A stretch of DNA of 64,000 nucleotides from Paenibacillus lupini (GCF_011761355.1 NZ_JAASRW010000004.1:485866-549865); one strand, 5' to 3'. Positions 1-11,566 are shown, numbered from the stretch's first letter. A program made the numbers and translations. Notes: generated by a model from the sequence alone, not told the origin.

Positions 1-1
1 G

Positions 2-325
2 TTTATTGCGCTGACGCTGTTTGTCCATCAATTCTGGATGGTGTTTGCCGTTACGTTTATTATTTTCCTGGCGATCGATATACTAAGACCCGCGATCAGT
101 ACACAGATGTCGATGGTAGCCAAGGATCAGCAGGGTTATGTAGCGGGCCTTAACTCAGCCTTCACTAGTCTTGGCAATATTGCTGGACCGATCATCGCAG
201 GATTCTTGTTTGATATCGATATTAACTATCCGTACGGGTTAGCTTGTATTGTATTGCTGCTAAGCTTCATGCTGACCCTGCGGGAGAAGAAGCGCAGCCT
301 GCAGGGAGCACGTTCAACTTCGTAA
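2..325 (+). CDS. MFS transporter, C-terminal part (5' end outside window)
   Basis: The frame is open from base 2, so this is the last ~107 residues of a gene that begins before the window. The visible protein has two to three hydrophobic helices and a glycine-rich stretch (GYVAGLNSAFTSLGNIAGP) typical of TM10-TM11 of drug/proton-antiporter MFS proteins, then a basic cytoplasmic tail (REKKRS). The substrate cannot be told from this fragment. A strong terminator follows at once, so it ends its own transcription unit. Confidence 0.8.
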   Translation, partial: FIALTLFVHQFWMVFAVTFIIFLAIDILRPAISTQMSMVAKDQQGYVAGLNSAFTSLGNIAGPIIAGFLFDIDINYPYGLACIVLLLSFMLTLREKKRSLQGARSTS

Positions 326-351
326 TTTCATTGATTTTCCGTTCTTTCCTG

Positions 352-391
352 CAGACGTCGGTATTTTTTATACCGGCGTCTGTTTTTTTTA
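352..391 (+). terminator. Rho-independent terminator after MFS gene
   Basis: A 13-bp stem (352-364 with 370-382, one G-U pair) is followed by eight T residues. Confidence 0.9.
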
Positions 392-455
392 TTTAATGCC
401 ATTATCAAAAAAAAGAGCAACTTATCCCAAAAAATGAGGCGCTTACCGACTTTAA

Positions 456-469
456 AGTAAGCGTTTACA
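456..469 (+). promoter_or_regulatory. cre-like CcpA site upstream of GH3/dockerin gene
   Basis: AGTAAGCGTTTACA matches the cre consensus TGWAARCGYTWNCA at 13 of 14 positions and is palindromic around the central CG. It lies about 120 bp before the secreted GH3 gene, just upstream of a TATACT hexamer at 494-499 that could be a -10 box. Catabolite repression of the enzyme/scaffold pair is inferred. Confidence 0.6.
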
Positions 470-590
470 CTAAAGGTGTCGACAAATCAGTTGTATACTT
501 CCGAGAGGAGGAAGGCTAGCCGTTGCAAGCTTAGCAAGCATCCATCGTCAGTCACAATCATTAAATTGGGATGAATAGGATGGTGTCAGC

Positions 591-3500
591 ATGGTCAGTA
601 CGAAGGGGCTAAAGAGAAGAAAAGTAACGTCGGTCTTATTGGCAGGTACATTATTGCTTAGCGGTTCACTGCAGGTAATGCCCGGTAAAGTCTCAGCAGA
701 TGCGGTTAACTTTAACACGCAGGTTGGCGGCATTTTTGATGGAATGCCATTGTTTGATGGAGTTCCTTCGCACTTGGATGCATTCGTCGATACTTACTTT
801 AATTATGTCGGGCTTGAAGGTGCAGCCTTGTATGCAACGGGTATCCGCGACAATTATACGTTCGTTATGGATGACAATCCGGTCAAGGGGAAGACCGTAC
901 CCGGGGGCATATCTGCGGCAGATAACGTGTACGGAGTATCAACGGATTTTCCTGCACTTGTAGGCTTGGGGCAGACTTGGAATAAGGAGCTTCTGACTCA
1001 AGTAGGGCAAGTGATGGGCAGTGAGAAAATCAGCCAAAACAATGTAAAACAAGGCACAGCTAATATTCACAACGGTTCTAATACGTCCAGACTGATTGCT
1101 TTCACCGCGTTATCGGATATGCGTATTAACCCGCTTAACGGACGTTTCCCAGAGGGCTATGGTGAAGATCCGTATTTGTCGGCAACGATGATCGACAATA
1201 TGGCAGCAGGCCTGTCCGGTACGGATCAAAGGTCGAGTGAAGACGGCTTCTGGATCCGGGCAATTGTAGGAACCAAGCATTTCTCCATGTACAACGCGGA
1301 GTGGTACCGGCAATCTTCCAGTACGGCAGCCGGAGCAAGATCCATTTACGAGTATCAGACTCCATCTGCGTTTAAGGGATTACAGTCGGGTTCAGTATCT
1401 GGCATCATGACCTCATTCGGGCGTACAAACGGTATTCCTAATATTATTTCTCCTTACATGATTCTGGGCGATAACATGGCCAAATATGGCATGTACTCCT
1501 CGCCGGACTTTAACGGGGAGCAGCATTTGTATAACACAAGCTTCGGGAATGGTTATGACACGCAATACACCTTGGACCGCAAACATGCGCTTGCGCTTAT
1601 GGTGCTTGGTCATTCGGAATCTGTTCGGGCAAGCGGCACGGATAAGACAGATGTCGTGACGCTGGCGAACGCTGTCAAAGAAGGTTTGTACGGTATTACC
1701 TTGCAGGATGTTCAAGCATCTGGTCGTCCACTTATTAATCAGCTTGTCCGCGCAGGTATATTTAACGAAGTGGATCAGAACGGTATTCCTAAATATTATC
1801 CGTTTGCCAGCCAGGCAAAGGATGTATCCTCTAATCTCACCAGCTTTAGCACCACAGCCCATCAAGAGGTTGCTCAGCAGGCAGCGAGAGAAACCGTTGT
1901 ACTGTTGAAAAATACGGACAATGCGCTCCCGCTGGCGAAAAATAAAAAGGCAGCTGTCATCGGAGCATATGCCGATATGCGTATGAAAGCCCAATACTCG
2001 GCGAGCACTCCAAGCCTTCCGACGGCAGGGAAGACACCATTATTCTCTATCTTGAACACGATTGGCGCTTCCAATGTGCAATTTAATACAGGCGGCGAAG
2101 TTATCGCGCTTAAATCTAAGGCAAACGGCAAGTACTTGACTGCTGGAACGGCTGCAGGAGCACAACTGTCAGCTGACTATACGCCAGCTGGAGAGACCTT
2201 CAACAACGCCCAGCTGTTCGAGGTTTATGATTGGGGTCAGCAAGCGACAAGTCTTGTCTCCAAGGAGAACAGCCGTTGGGTTACAGCTCCAACCGCAAAT
2301 AACTCGGCCGTTGGGAATACGGCAACAGCAAACCTGCTGCTGACAAACCCGGACTGGTCTACCCTTACTTCTCTGGGCAATAACAGCACTGTGCCTGCCA
2401 AGCTTCGCTTCGAGAGCAATGCGGACAATTCCGTCTCCATTATCTCCGGCGGATTAGGCTTCCAGACTGGCGTATACAGCGGCAGATTCCTGACAACTGC
2501 AGGGGATGGCAAGATCGCAACTGCCGCTGCAGCTATCGGTAATCAATCGAATTTGAATATACGCGGCGATGACGTGAAGTTCGAGAAAACAACAGTGAAG
2601 GAAGCAGGCGCGGACGCAGCAGCAATGGCAGAAACACAAGATTATGCCCTTGTATTCGTAGGCGCGCATCCAAGCAACAGTGCGGCAGAAGGCAATGACC
2701 GTGCCGATTTGTACCTTGGGGCTAATGATTACAAGCTGGTGAAGAACGCAGCCGCGGCTTTCGCAGCGAAGAACAAGAAAACGATTGTGGTACTGCTTGC
2801 AAGCTCGCCGGTTATTATGGAAGCTATTCAGAATGACCCTAACGTATCTGCCATCATCGAACAGCCATATTCCGGCGAGTTCGATGCCCAAGGTCTTGTC
2901 GATGTACTCTATGGCGACTATGCACCTACGGGAAGATTGTCTTCCACTTGGTATGCAGATATGTCTGCACTTCCAGCAATCGATAAGTATTCGATTCCAG
3001 AAGGCAATGCAACAACATTAAGCCAGATCGATCCGCGTTATACGGTTGATATGTTTAATGCAGATCCGGTTGAAACGAAATTAACGTACATGTATACGAG
3101 TGCTCCAGTTACGTACCCATTCGGATATGGACTTGGTTACGCTGAATTTACTTACAAAGACTTCGTCTCTCCGTCTACAACCAACAGCAGCTCTCCATTC
3201 AACGTGTCCGTTGAAATTACGAATGAGGGCAATATTGCAACATCAGAAGTAGTACAGCTGTATGCGAAGAAAAACGGCTCCGCATACGGTGCCGAGACAC
3301 CTCAGAAGAAGCTTGTTGGTTACGAGAAAGTATCACTCACAGCAGGTGAACATAAAGTGGTTACTCTGACTGTAGATCCTAAGGATCTCGCTATCTGGGA
3401 TGTGAATAAGGGAGATTACATCGTAGAGGACGGCTCCTACTCGCTTATGGTAGGCCACTCGTCAGACGATATCCGCTACACAAGTAATATTACGATTGCA

Positions 3501-5102
3501 GGTGATCAGCTTTCTACCCTCCCTGCAACAGATAAGTTTAATGTGTTCGATCATGCCTTTGCTGCAAGCTATGTGAACTATTCGGAGGCTTCCAAAGCCC
3601 GGACGGTAGAGAGCTTGAGAGACGACAAAGTTGCAGGTGAATACTACACCGTTAATTCGAAGAAACAAGGCTCCTGGGTTGCCCTGCCGAAAGCTGACTT
3701 TACCGGAGCGAACACGCTAGTAGCCAGCGTTGCGAGCAATGGAAGCGGCGGCAACATTACGTTAAGAGCCGACTCTCCGACCAATGAGCCATTTGCAACA
3801 ATCGCAGTGCCGGTAACGAGTGTATCCACCTACACGATGCCGACTGCAGCGGATCAAACGGTTAGAGAGCTTGGATTTACCGAAGTTGAAGCGACAATTG
3901 ATGATGCACCGCAAGGGCAGCACACGGTATATGTCGTGTTCGACTCGCCGGATCTGCGTATCGACAATATGCAGGTAACGGAAAATGAGCTTACGATAAG
4001 CTCTCCAGCTGCTAATGCGGTTCTGCCGGGCGCAGAGATCGGCAGTGCTTACGATCAGCAGTTGACGCTTGGTGCTGTTGGCGGCACCGCTCCTTATACG
4101 TGGAGCGTGACGGGACTTCCAGATGGCTTGACCTTCGATCCAGCGACCGGAAGAATTACCGGAACTCCTGCTGAAGGAACCAATGAAGCAAGCCCGTATA
4201 CGGTGACGATTACGGTTGCGGATGCCAATACGACTTCGATTTCCGTCACTAACTCACTGGTTGTCAACGCAGCGGGAGCTTTTAAAGCCTCCCTGAACGG
4301 AGTCAATCAAGTCTACTCCAATGCTCCATTTAGCCTTAACATTGGTTTAAGCCATGTATCTTCACCGCTGCTCGCTCAGGATATTGAGGTAAGCTATGAT
4401 TCAAGCGCGGTTGAGTTCCTAAGTGCGGAGTCTCTGACGGATGGTGTGAGCATTGTTGGTACAGATTCAGATAATCCTGGAACCGTGCGGATCCTGCTTG
4501 TCAGTGAAGGTCCGGACCATGCCGTATCGGCCGATGGTAATGTGATTAAGTTGAATTTGAAAGCCAAGGCGCTTACGCAAAACCAAACAGCAGCCTTCGC
4601 GATTACAAACGCTTTATTCTCGGATGGTACTACGGAGATTACGGCAGAACCGGGTGATTCGTTAAGCGTTCAAATTCTGTACGTCAATAATCATGCGCTG
4701 CTTGATAAAATCACAGAAGCACAAGCCTTCCATGATGCTGCAGTTGAAGGATCAGCACTTGGTCAATACCCTGCAGGCTCCAAAGCAACTCTGCAAGCGG
4801 CAATTGATGCAGCGATTACAGTTGCTGGAGGTACACCAACTGAGCAGCAGGTTCAAGATGCTGTTGCAGCCCTTAGCCAAGCGCTTCAAGCGTTCAAGCA
4901 GCTTGTTGTAACGCAGGTTGTAGGCGATGTGAATGGTGACAATAGAATCAGCGTGCTCGACCTGGCTCAAGTGTCCGTCAACTATGGCAAAACATCGCAA
5001 TCCACAGATTGGAATGCGATAAAACGGATGGATCTTAATAATGACGGCGTTATCGATATTTCCGACCTCGTCATGATCGCGCAAAAAATTCTGCAATCTT
5101 AA
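591..5102 (+). CDS. Secreted multidomain GH3 glycosidase with cohesin and C-terminal dockerin
   Basis: A 1503-aa exported beta-glycosidase. In order: basic signal peptide (1-37); GH3 N-terminal barrel (~70-330) with NGRFPEGYGEDP, a KHF motif and SPDF, whose Asp306 sits where the catalytic nucleophile is expected; GH3 C-domain (~430-790) interrupted by a fascin/trefoil-like insert (~505-660); an Fn3-like region (~850-960); a CBM6-like beta domain (~985-1130); a putative Ig-like (He_PIG) domain (~1140-1225); a cohesin-like domain (~1228-1355); a helical FIVAR-like linker (~1369-1435); and a type I dockerin (1443-1503) with two calcium loops, DVNGDNRISVLD and DLNNDGVIDISD. Having both a cohesin and a dockerin in one enzyme is unusual. 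The next gene encodes a cohesin fused to SLH repeats, its likely cell-wall dock. A weak AGGATGG site precedes the ATG. The sugar specificity is not predictable. Confidence 0.9.
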   Translation: MVSTKGLKRRKVTSVLLAGTLLLSGSLQVMPGKVSADAVNFNTQVGGIFDGMPLFDGVPSHLDAFVDTYFNYVGLEGAALYATGIRDNYTFVMDDNPVKGKTVPGGISAADNVYGVSTDFPALVGLGQTWNKELLTQVGQVMGSEKISQNNVKQGTANIHNGSNTSRLIAFTALSDMRINPLNGRFPEGYGEDPYLSATMIDNMAAGLSGTDQRSSEDGFWIRAIVGTKHFSMYNAEWYRQSSSTAAGARSIYEYQTPSAFKGLQSGSVSGIMTSFGRTNGIPNIISPYMILGDNMAKYGMYSSPDFNGEQHLYNTSFGNGYDTQYTLDRKHALALMVLGHSESVRASGTDKTDVVTLANAVKEGLYGITLQDVQASGRPLINQLVRAGIFNEVDQNGIPKYYPFASQAKDVSSNLTSFSTTAHQEVAQQAARETVVLLKNTDNALPLAKNKKAAVIGAYADMRMKAQYSASTPSLPTAGKTPLFSILNTIGASNVQFNTGGEVIALKSKANGKYLTAGTAAGAQLSADYTPAGETFNNAQLFEVYDWGQQATSLVSKENSRWVTAPTANNSAVGNTATANLLLTNPDWSTLTSLGNNSTVPAKLRFESNADNSVSIISGGLGFQTGVYSGRFLTTAGDGKIATAAAAIGNQSNLNIRGDDVKFEKTTVKEAGADAAAMAETQDYALVFVGAHPSNSAAEGNDRADLYLGANDYKLVKNAAAAFAAKNKKTIVVLLASSPVIMEAIQNDPNVSAIIEQPYSGEFDAQGLVDVLYGDYAPTGRLSSTWYADMSALPAIDKYSIPEGNATTLSQIDPRYTVDMFNADPVETKLTYMYTSAPVTYPFGYGLGYAEFTYKDFVSPSTTNSSSPFNVSVEITNEGNIATSEVVQLYAKKNGSAYGAETPQKKLVGYEKVSLTAGEHKVVTLTVDPKDLAIWDVNKGDYIVEDGSYSLMVGHSSDDIRYTSNITIAGDQLSTLPATDKFNVFDHAFAASYVNYSEASKARTVESLRDDKVAGEYYTVNSKKQGSWVALPKADFTGANTLVASVASNGSGGNITLRADSPTNEPFATIAVPVTSVSTYTMPTAADQTVRELGFTEVEATIDDAPQGQHTVYVVFDSPDLRIDNMQVTENELTISSPAANAVLPGAEIGSAYDQQLTLGAVGGTAPYTWSVTGLPDGLTFDPATGRITGTPAEGTNEASPYTVTITVADANTTSISVTNSLVVNAAGAFKASLNGVNQVYSNAPFSLNIGLSHVSSPLLAQDIEVSYDSSAVEFLSAESLTDGVSIVGTDSDNPGTVRILLVSEGPDHAVSADGNVIKLNLKAKALTQNQTAAFAITNALFSDGTTEITAEPGDSLSVQILYVNNHALLDKITEAQAFHDAAVEGSALGQYPAGSKATLQAAIDAAITVAGGTPTEQQVQDAVAALSQALQAFKQLVVTQVVGDVNGDNRISVLDLAQVSVNYGKTSQSTDWNAIKRMDLNNDGVIDISDLVMIAQKILQS

Positions 5103-5110
5103 TTCAAAGA

Positions 5111-5134
5111 GGAGGAGGGGGTGACCCTTCCTCC
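5111..5134 (+). other. Intercistronic RNA hairpin with GUGA tetraloop
   Basis: GGAGGAGGGG and CCCTTCCTCC form a 10-bp stem (one G-U pair) closed by GTGA, a GNRA-class tetraloop. It lies 9 nt after the GH3 stop and ends 23 nt before the SLH-cohesin start. There is no T-run, so it is more likely a processing, stability or stoichiometry element than a terminator. Its 5' arm also resembles a Shine-Dalgarno sequence. Confidence 0.6.
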
Positions 5135-5157
5135 TGCTTTCATGGGGGAGATTATCG

Positions 5158-6216
5158 ATGCTGCGGAAATGGTTCTTATCTACAATCGCCTTATGTTTGC
5201 TATTATCCGGTGTTGCGGTTAATTCGGTGTCAGCGGCAGAAGCTTCTTATTCTATCAGTACGGATAAGACGAGCGTCAGCGTAAATAATGCTTTAATCGT
5301 AACGGTTAACGGGAATGACTTGAAGGATGTCTATGGCTATGAGATCGTCCTTTCTTATGATACAAGCAAGCTTTCCTTTCAATCAGCGAATAATGTTTTG
5401 CCGAAAAACAGTACATCCGAACAAAACGGCTTCGCAATCTCTCCTATTAAATCGGGAAATAAAGTGACGTTCGCTTATACGAAGGTGGGTTCAGTTTCAG
5501 GTGCTTCCGGGGCTAAGTCTCTAGCTGCCTTTACGTTTAATGGATTAGCAGAAGGAAAGGCTTCGGTAGTTATTGAATCCGTTAAGATTGTCCGCTCGGA
5601 TTTGACAGCCGATAAGCAAACGCCAAATAAAACCGTACAGGTGAATATCCTGGCTTCCACGAATGTCAGCGGCGAATTTAAAGATGTTGCTGCAAACTTC
5701 TGGGCGAAGGAGGCCATTACGAGAGCGGCTAAGCTTGGCTTCGTCAATGGTTATACAGACGGTACGTTTAAACCGCTTAAGCAGGTTACAAGGGCGGAAT
5801 TTGTGACGATGATGGCGCGTGCGCTGCAATTACCTCTTAATGGGGATAATTCGGCTGCAGCCTTTAAGGATAATGACAAAATCGGCAATTGGGCGAAGCC
5901 TTATGTGGAGAGCGGAGTAGCTGCAGGCTGGATCAAGGGCTTTGCAGACGGAACGTTCCGTCCTGATCTTCCGATCACCCGTGCGGAAATGACTGTCATA
6001 GCCGTTCGCGCGCTTAAGCTGGATACGGAGCAAGCCGGTCAGCTTACATTCGCAGACGCAGTCAGCATACCGTCTTGGGCGAAGGAGGCTGTTGCAGCTG
6101 CAGTTAAAGCCGGTCTTGTGAACGGCCGGGGTAATAACAAGTTTGTACCTGCAGATTCTGCGAATAGGGCCGAAGCTGTGACGATGATCCTGCGAATTGT
6201 TGATTATAAAAAGTAG
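5158..6216 (+). CDS. Cell-surface anchoring protein: cohesin domain plus three SLH repeats
   Basis: A 352-aa exported protein that should display a dockerin partner on the cell wall. Residues 1-27 are a signal peptide. Residues ~28-165 form a cohesin-like beta-sandwich (YGYEIVLSYDTSKLSFQ and a VTFAYTKVG strand are typical). Residues ~174-350 are three S-layer-homology repeats (FKDVAANFWAKEAITRA, GFVNGYTDGTFKP, ITRAEMTV), which bind secondary cell-wall polymer. It sits 55 nt downstream of the dockerin-bearing GH3 gene in the same direction and is closed by a terminator, so the two probably form a bicistronic unit. GGGGGAG at 5144-5150 supports this ATG. Binding between this cohesin and the upstream dockerin is inferred from adjacency. 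Confidence 0.9.
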   Translation: MLRKWFLSTIALCLLLSGVAVNSVSAAEASYSISTDKTSVSVNNALIVTVNGNDLKDVYGYEIVLSYDTSKLSFQSANNVLPKNSTSEQNGFAISPIKSGNKVTFAYTKVGSVSGASGAKSLAAFTFNGLAEGKASVVIESVKIVRSDLTADKQTPNKTVQVNILASTNVSGEFKDVAANFWAKEAITRAAKLGFVNGYTDGTFKPLKQVTRAEFVTMMARALQLPLNGDNSAAAFKDNDKIGNWAKPYVESGVAAGWIKGFADGTFRPDLPITRAEMTVIAVRALKLDTEQAGQLTFADAVSIPSWAKEAVAAAVKAGLVNGRGNNKFVPADSANRAEAVTMILRIVDYKK

Positions 6217-6232
6217 CTGATACTGCACAGTT

Positions 6233-6266
6233 AGAAGCCCGGAATCCTAGTGATTCCGGGCTTCTT
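6233..6266 (+). terminator. Terminator hairpin after SLH-cohesin gene
   Basis: A perfect 14-bp inverted repeat (6233-6246 with 6252-6265) and a 5-nt loop, followed by a mixed T-rich stretch. Confidence 0.8.
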
Positions 6267-6391
6267 CGTATATTCTGCGTAAAGTTTGCGAATACTGAAT
6301 ATTTTCGCTTGAAATCTCGTATCTCCTACTGATAGACTGAACATCTGCCTGAAAGAGTAGTGCCAAATCCGAAGGAGGCTTATACCAATCT

Positions 6392-8632
6392 ATGAATCAG
6401 GATTTTATTGAAATCGTTAACGCAAGAGTGAACAATCTCAAGAACGTCAGTGTACAGATCCCGAAAGGAAAGATCACGATCTTCACAGGGGTATCCGGTT
6501 CAGGCAAGTCATCCATCGTATTTGATACGATTGCCCAGGAAGCAGGAAGGCAGTTAAATGAAACATATAGCAGCTTTATCCGGACTTTCCTGCCGCGTTA
6601 CAGCAGGCCGGAAGCTGATGAAATTAGAAATTTAGCTACGGCGATTGTAATTGACCAGAAACGGCTTGGCGGTAATGCCCGTTCTACGCTTGGTACAGTG
6701 ACGGACATTAACTCTTTGCTGCGTCTGTTGTTTTCACGTTTTGCCGAGCCGCATATCGGTTACAGCAATGCTTATTCCTTTAATGATCCAAGCGGTATGT
6801 GCCTCGAATGCGAAGGGATCGGCAGGTCGATTACGCTAAATGTGGAAGCCGCACTGGATATGGATAAATCCTTAAACGAAGGAGCTATTCTGCTTCCGGC
6901 TTTTGCGCCAGGTACTTGGCAGTGGAAGACGTACGGGGAATCCGGTTTCTTCGATAACGATAAGAAGATTAAAGACTTTAGTGAAGAAGAACTGGACAAG
7001 CTGCTGTTCGCAGAGCCGCAAAAGGTTACCGTCACTTATCAGGAGAGCGATATTAACGCTACCTATGAGGGGCTTGCAGTCCGGTTTATGCGTCAGAATG
7101 TAAAGACCGACAGGGTAACTTCCTCCAAAGGTGCCGATAAGCTAAGCAAGTTTACAACGACCGGCAGATGCCCTGTCTGCAAGGGCAAACGGTATAACGA
7201 GAAGGTTCTATCCTCTAAAATGATGGGTTATTCGATTTACGACATGACCGTCCTGCAGTTGGATGAGCTGATTCATGTACTGCAACGCCTCGACAACCCG
7301 GTGGCAAAGCCGATCGTGGATGGTCTTGTGGAGCGCCTCCGAAATCTGGTTGAAATCGGACTTGGCTATATGGACTTAACTCGGGAGACGGCAACATTGT
7401 CCGGCGGTGAATCCCAGCGGGTGAAGATGGTCAAGCATCTGTCGAGCAGCTTAACCGGGCTAATGTACATTTTCGATGAGCCTAGTACGGGTCTGCATCC
7501 AAGAGATGTATACCGTCTGAATGAACTGCTGGTCAAGCTCCGTGACAGAGGCAACACTGTACTCGTCGTCGAGCATGACCCGGATGTCATTCAAGTGGCA
7601 GATTATATCATTGATGTTGGACCCAAAGCTGGCTCAGGCGGCGGAAAGATTATGTACAGCGGCAGCTACGAGGGTCTGCTAACATCGGGTACCCTTACAG
7701 GCGAGTATTTAACTCGTCATGAGGAATTAAATGCTAATCCTAGGCCAGTCTCGGAATTCTATGAAAGCAAGCGGAGCAGCCTTCATAATTTGAAGAACGT
7801 CAGCCTCTCCGTTCCTAAAGGCGTCTTCACGGTTATTACTGGTGTAGCGGGCTCAGGTAAAAGTACCCTTGTTAATCAAGTGTTTGCGCATGATTTTCCC
7901 GAGGCGATTCGGATTGATCAAAGCGCAGTAAACGGCAATATCCGCTCCAATCCAGCAACCTATTCTGATATTATGGGGTCGATCCGTAAAGCATTTGCGG
8001 ATGCTAATGACGTGTCAGCCGGGCTGTTCAGCTTTAACTCCGAGGGCGGCTGTGAGGCCTGCAACGGAACAGGATCGATTGAGCTGAACATGTCGTTTAT
8101 GGATAAGGTGGAGATCGAATGCAGCGAATGCAACGGCAACCGATTCAAGCAGGAAGTGCTTCAATATGAGTACAAAGGGAAAAATATTGTTGCTGTCATG
8201 GAAATGACGATTGCTGAAGCAGAAGACTTCTTCGAAGCTAAAGACATCCGGACTAAGCTGAAGGGTCTGGAGTTGGTGGGTCTTGGTTATCTGACTTTAG
8301 GCCAGCCGCTTTCAACGCTCTCAGGCGGCGAATGCCAACGGCTGAAGCTGGGTAAAGAGCTGAACAAGAAAGGCAATATCTATATTCTCGACGAGCCAAC
8401 AACAGGTCTTCATATGTCGGATGTGTCCAACATTTTGAATATTATCAATGAGCTGGTTGAGAAAGGCAATACAGTAATTGTGATTGAACATAATCTGGAC
8501 GTGATTCGCAAGAGCGATTGGATTATTGATCTGGGGCCGGATGGCGGCTCAGGCGGCGGGGAAATGATATACGAAGGACCGCCGGAAGGGATCTTGACCT
8601 GCGAGCGTTCGGTTACGGCAAAGTATTTGTAG
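6392..8632 (+). CDS. UvrA-like ABC ATPase (short paralogue, possible drug/DNA-lesion resistance)
   Basis: A 746-aa tandem ABC ATPase of the UvrA superfamily. Each half has Walker A (GVSGSGKSS; GVAGSGKST), a zinc-finger pair (CLECEG with CPVCKGK; CEACNGTG with CSECNGN), a signature motif (LSGGESQR; LSGGECQR) and Walker B (DEPSTGLH; DEPTTGLH). At ~750 residues it is about 200 shorter than housekeeping UvrA, as expected for paralogues with a reduced UvrB-binding/insertion region. Known relatives such as DrrC give self-resistance to intercalating drugs, but no biosynthetic cluster is visible here. AAGGAGG at 6372-6378 precedes the ATG. It is monocistronic between two terminators. Confidence 0.88.
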   Translation: MNQDFIEIVNARVNNLKNVSVQIPKGKITIFTGVSGSGKSSIVFDTIAQEAGRQLNETYSSFIRTFLPRYSRPEADEIRNLATAIVIDQKRLGGNARSTLGTVTDINSLLRLLFSRFAEPHIGYSNAYSFNDPSGMCLECEGIGRSITLNVEAALDMDKSLNEGAILLPAFAPGTWQWKTYGESGFFDNDKKIKDFSEEELDKLLFAEPQKVTVTYQESDINATYEGLAVRFMRQNVKTDRVTSSKGADKLSKFTTTGRCPVCKGKRYNEKVLSSKMMGYSIYDMTVLQLDELIHVLQRLDNPVAKPIVDGLVERLRNLVEIGLGYMDLTRETATLSGGESQRVKMVKHLSSSLTGLMYIFDEPSTGLHPRDVYRLNELLVKLRDRGNTVLVVEHDPDVIQVADYIIDVGPKAGSGGGKIMYSGSYEGLLTSGTLTGEYLTRHEELNANPRPVSEFYESKRSSLHNLKNVSLSVPKGVFTVITGVAGSGKSTLVNQVFAHDFPEAIRIDQSAVNGNIRSNPATYSDIMGSIRKAFADANDVSAGLFSFNSEGGCEACNGTGSIELNMSFMDKVEIECSECNGNRFKQEVLQYEYKGKNIVAVMEMTIAEAEDFFEAKDIRTKLKGLELVGLGYLTLGQPLSTLSGGECQRLKLGKELNKKGNIYILDEPTTGLHMSDVSNILNIINELVEKGNTVIVIEHNLDVIRKSDWIIDLGPDGGSGGGEMIYEGPPEGILTCERSVTAKYL

Positions 8633-8641
8633 GATAGATTT

Positions 8642-8697
8642 ACAGCTCTGTTCACTTGATGCTATTGGTCAAGCTGAGCAGGGCTGTTTCTTTTTTT
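8642..8697 (+). terminator. Terminator after UvrA-like gene
   Basis: A long imperfect stem (ACAGC/GCTGT outer, CACTTGA/TCAAG inner) is followed by a T-rich run at 8688-8697. Confidence 0.8.
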
Positions 8698-8800
8698 AAA
8701 CCCGATTAAACGGATTGGATATTGAGAACAAATAGAGCCCGGCTACATATGCTGATAGCAAGCAACACATTGTGGCAGCACGAGGGGAGCATACGTACAG

Positions 8801-9442
8801 ATGGGCAGAGAGTTTACAGCGCTGTTTGACGAATGGTCGGAGTCTTATGATCGTACGGTTGCCGGGGAAGATGTGGAATATCGGGAAGTATTCGAAGGAT
8901 ATGACCGCATCCTTGAAGCGGTAGCGGAGAGGGTAAGCGGCACGGTTGTAGAGTTTGGCGTTGGCACAGGTAATTTGACCGAGAAATTGCTTGCGAAGAG
9001 CGATAAAGTATACGGAATAGAGCCCTCAGAAGGGATGCGCCGTGAAGTACTCAAGCGGGAACTGCCGATGGAGCTCCTGGACGGCGACTTTTTGGAATTT
9101 CCGGCACTGCCGTCTTCGATTGATGCGATTGTAAGCACGTATGCTTTTCACCATCTGACGGATGTGGAGAAAGAGCGGGCAGTCGCGTTGTACAGCCAGC
9201 TGCTTGCCCCTGGAGGGCGTGTTGTATTCGCAGATACGTCATTTGCCAGTGCGGAGGAGCGGCATGAGATTGAACAATCTGCGCTTGAAGCGGGATTTTT
9301 GAATCTTTATCAAGATTTGCGCACGGAATATTATACGTCTTTGGAGATCCTGAATAAGCTGTTTATGGGGCATGGATTTACGGTCAGCTTTACCCGCCTC
9401 AATCGTTATGTCTGGCTGCTGGAAGCAGTCAAGCTGGCCTAG
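8801..9442 (+). CDS. yrrT: SAM-dependent methyltransferase, YrrT-like
   Basis: A 213-aa class I methyltransferase with SAM motif I VVEFGVGTGNLT, acidic motif II (VYGIEPSEGM) and motif III (STYAFHHL). It heads a three-gene run with mccA and mccB, the same company kept by B. subtilis YrrT in its yrrT-mtnN-mccA-mccB operon for converting methionine to cysteine. There the methyltransferase is thought to use SAM and feed S-adenosylhomocysteine into the pathway; its methyl acceptor is unknown. AGGGGAG precedes the ATG by about 11 nt. The nucleosidase gene mtnN that normally follows is absent. Confidence 0.85.
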   Translation: MGREFTALFDEWSESYDRTVAGEDVEYREVFEGYDRILEAVAERVSGTVVEFGVGTGNLTEKLLAKSDKVYGIEPSEGMRREVLKRELPMELLDGDFLEFPALPSSIDAIVSTYAFHHLTDVEKERAVALYSQLLAPGGRVVFADTSFASAEERHEIEQSALEAGFLNLYQDLRTEYYTSLEILNKLFMGHGFTVSFTRLNRYVWLLEAVKLA

Positions 9443-9485
9443 AAACTGCACCTCCAGATGGGAACAGCAGAGGAGAGATGCTTAC

Positions 9486-11554
<2,069 letters not shown>

Positions 11555-11566
11555 TGTGGGGAGTGG

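Noticed and set aside
1413..1994. 193-codon minus-strand frame in the secreted GH3 gene
   Set aside because: It is antisense to the catalytic domain, with no recognisable domain or start signal.
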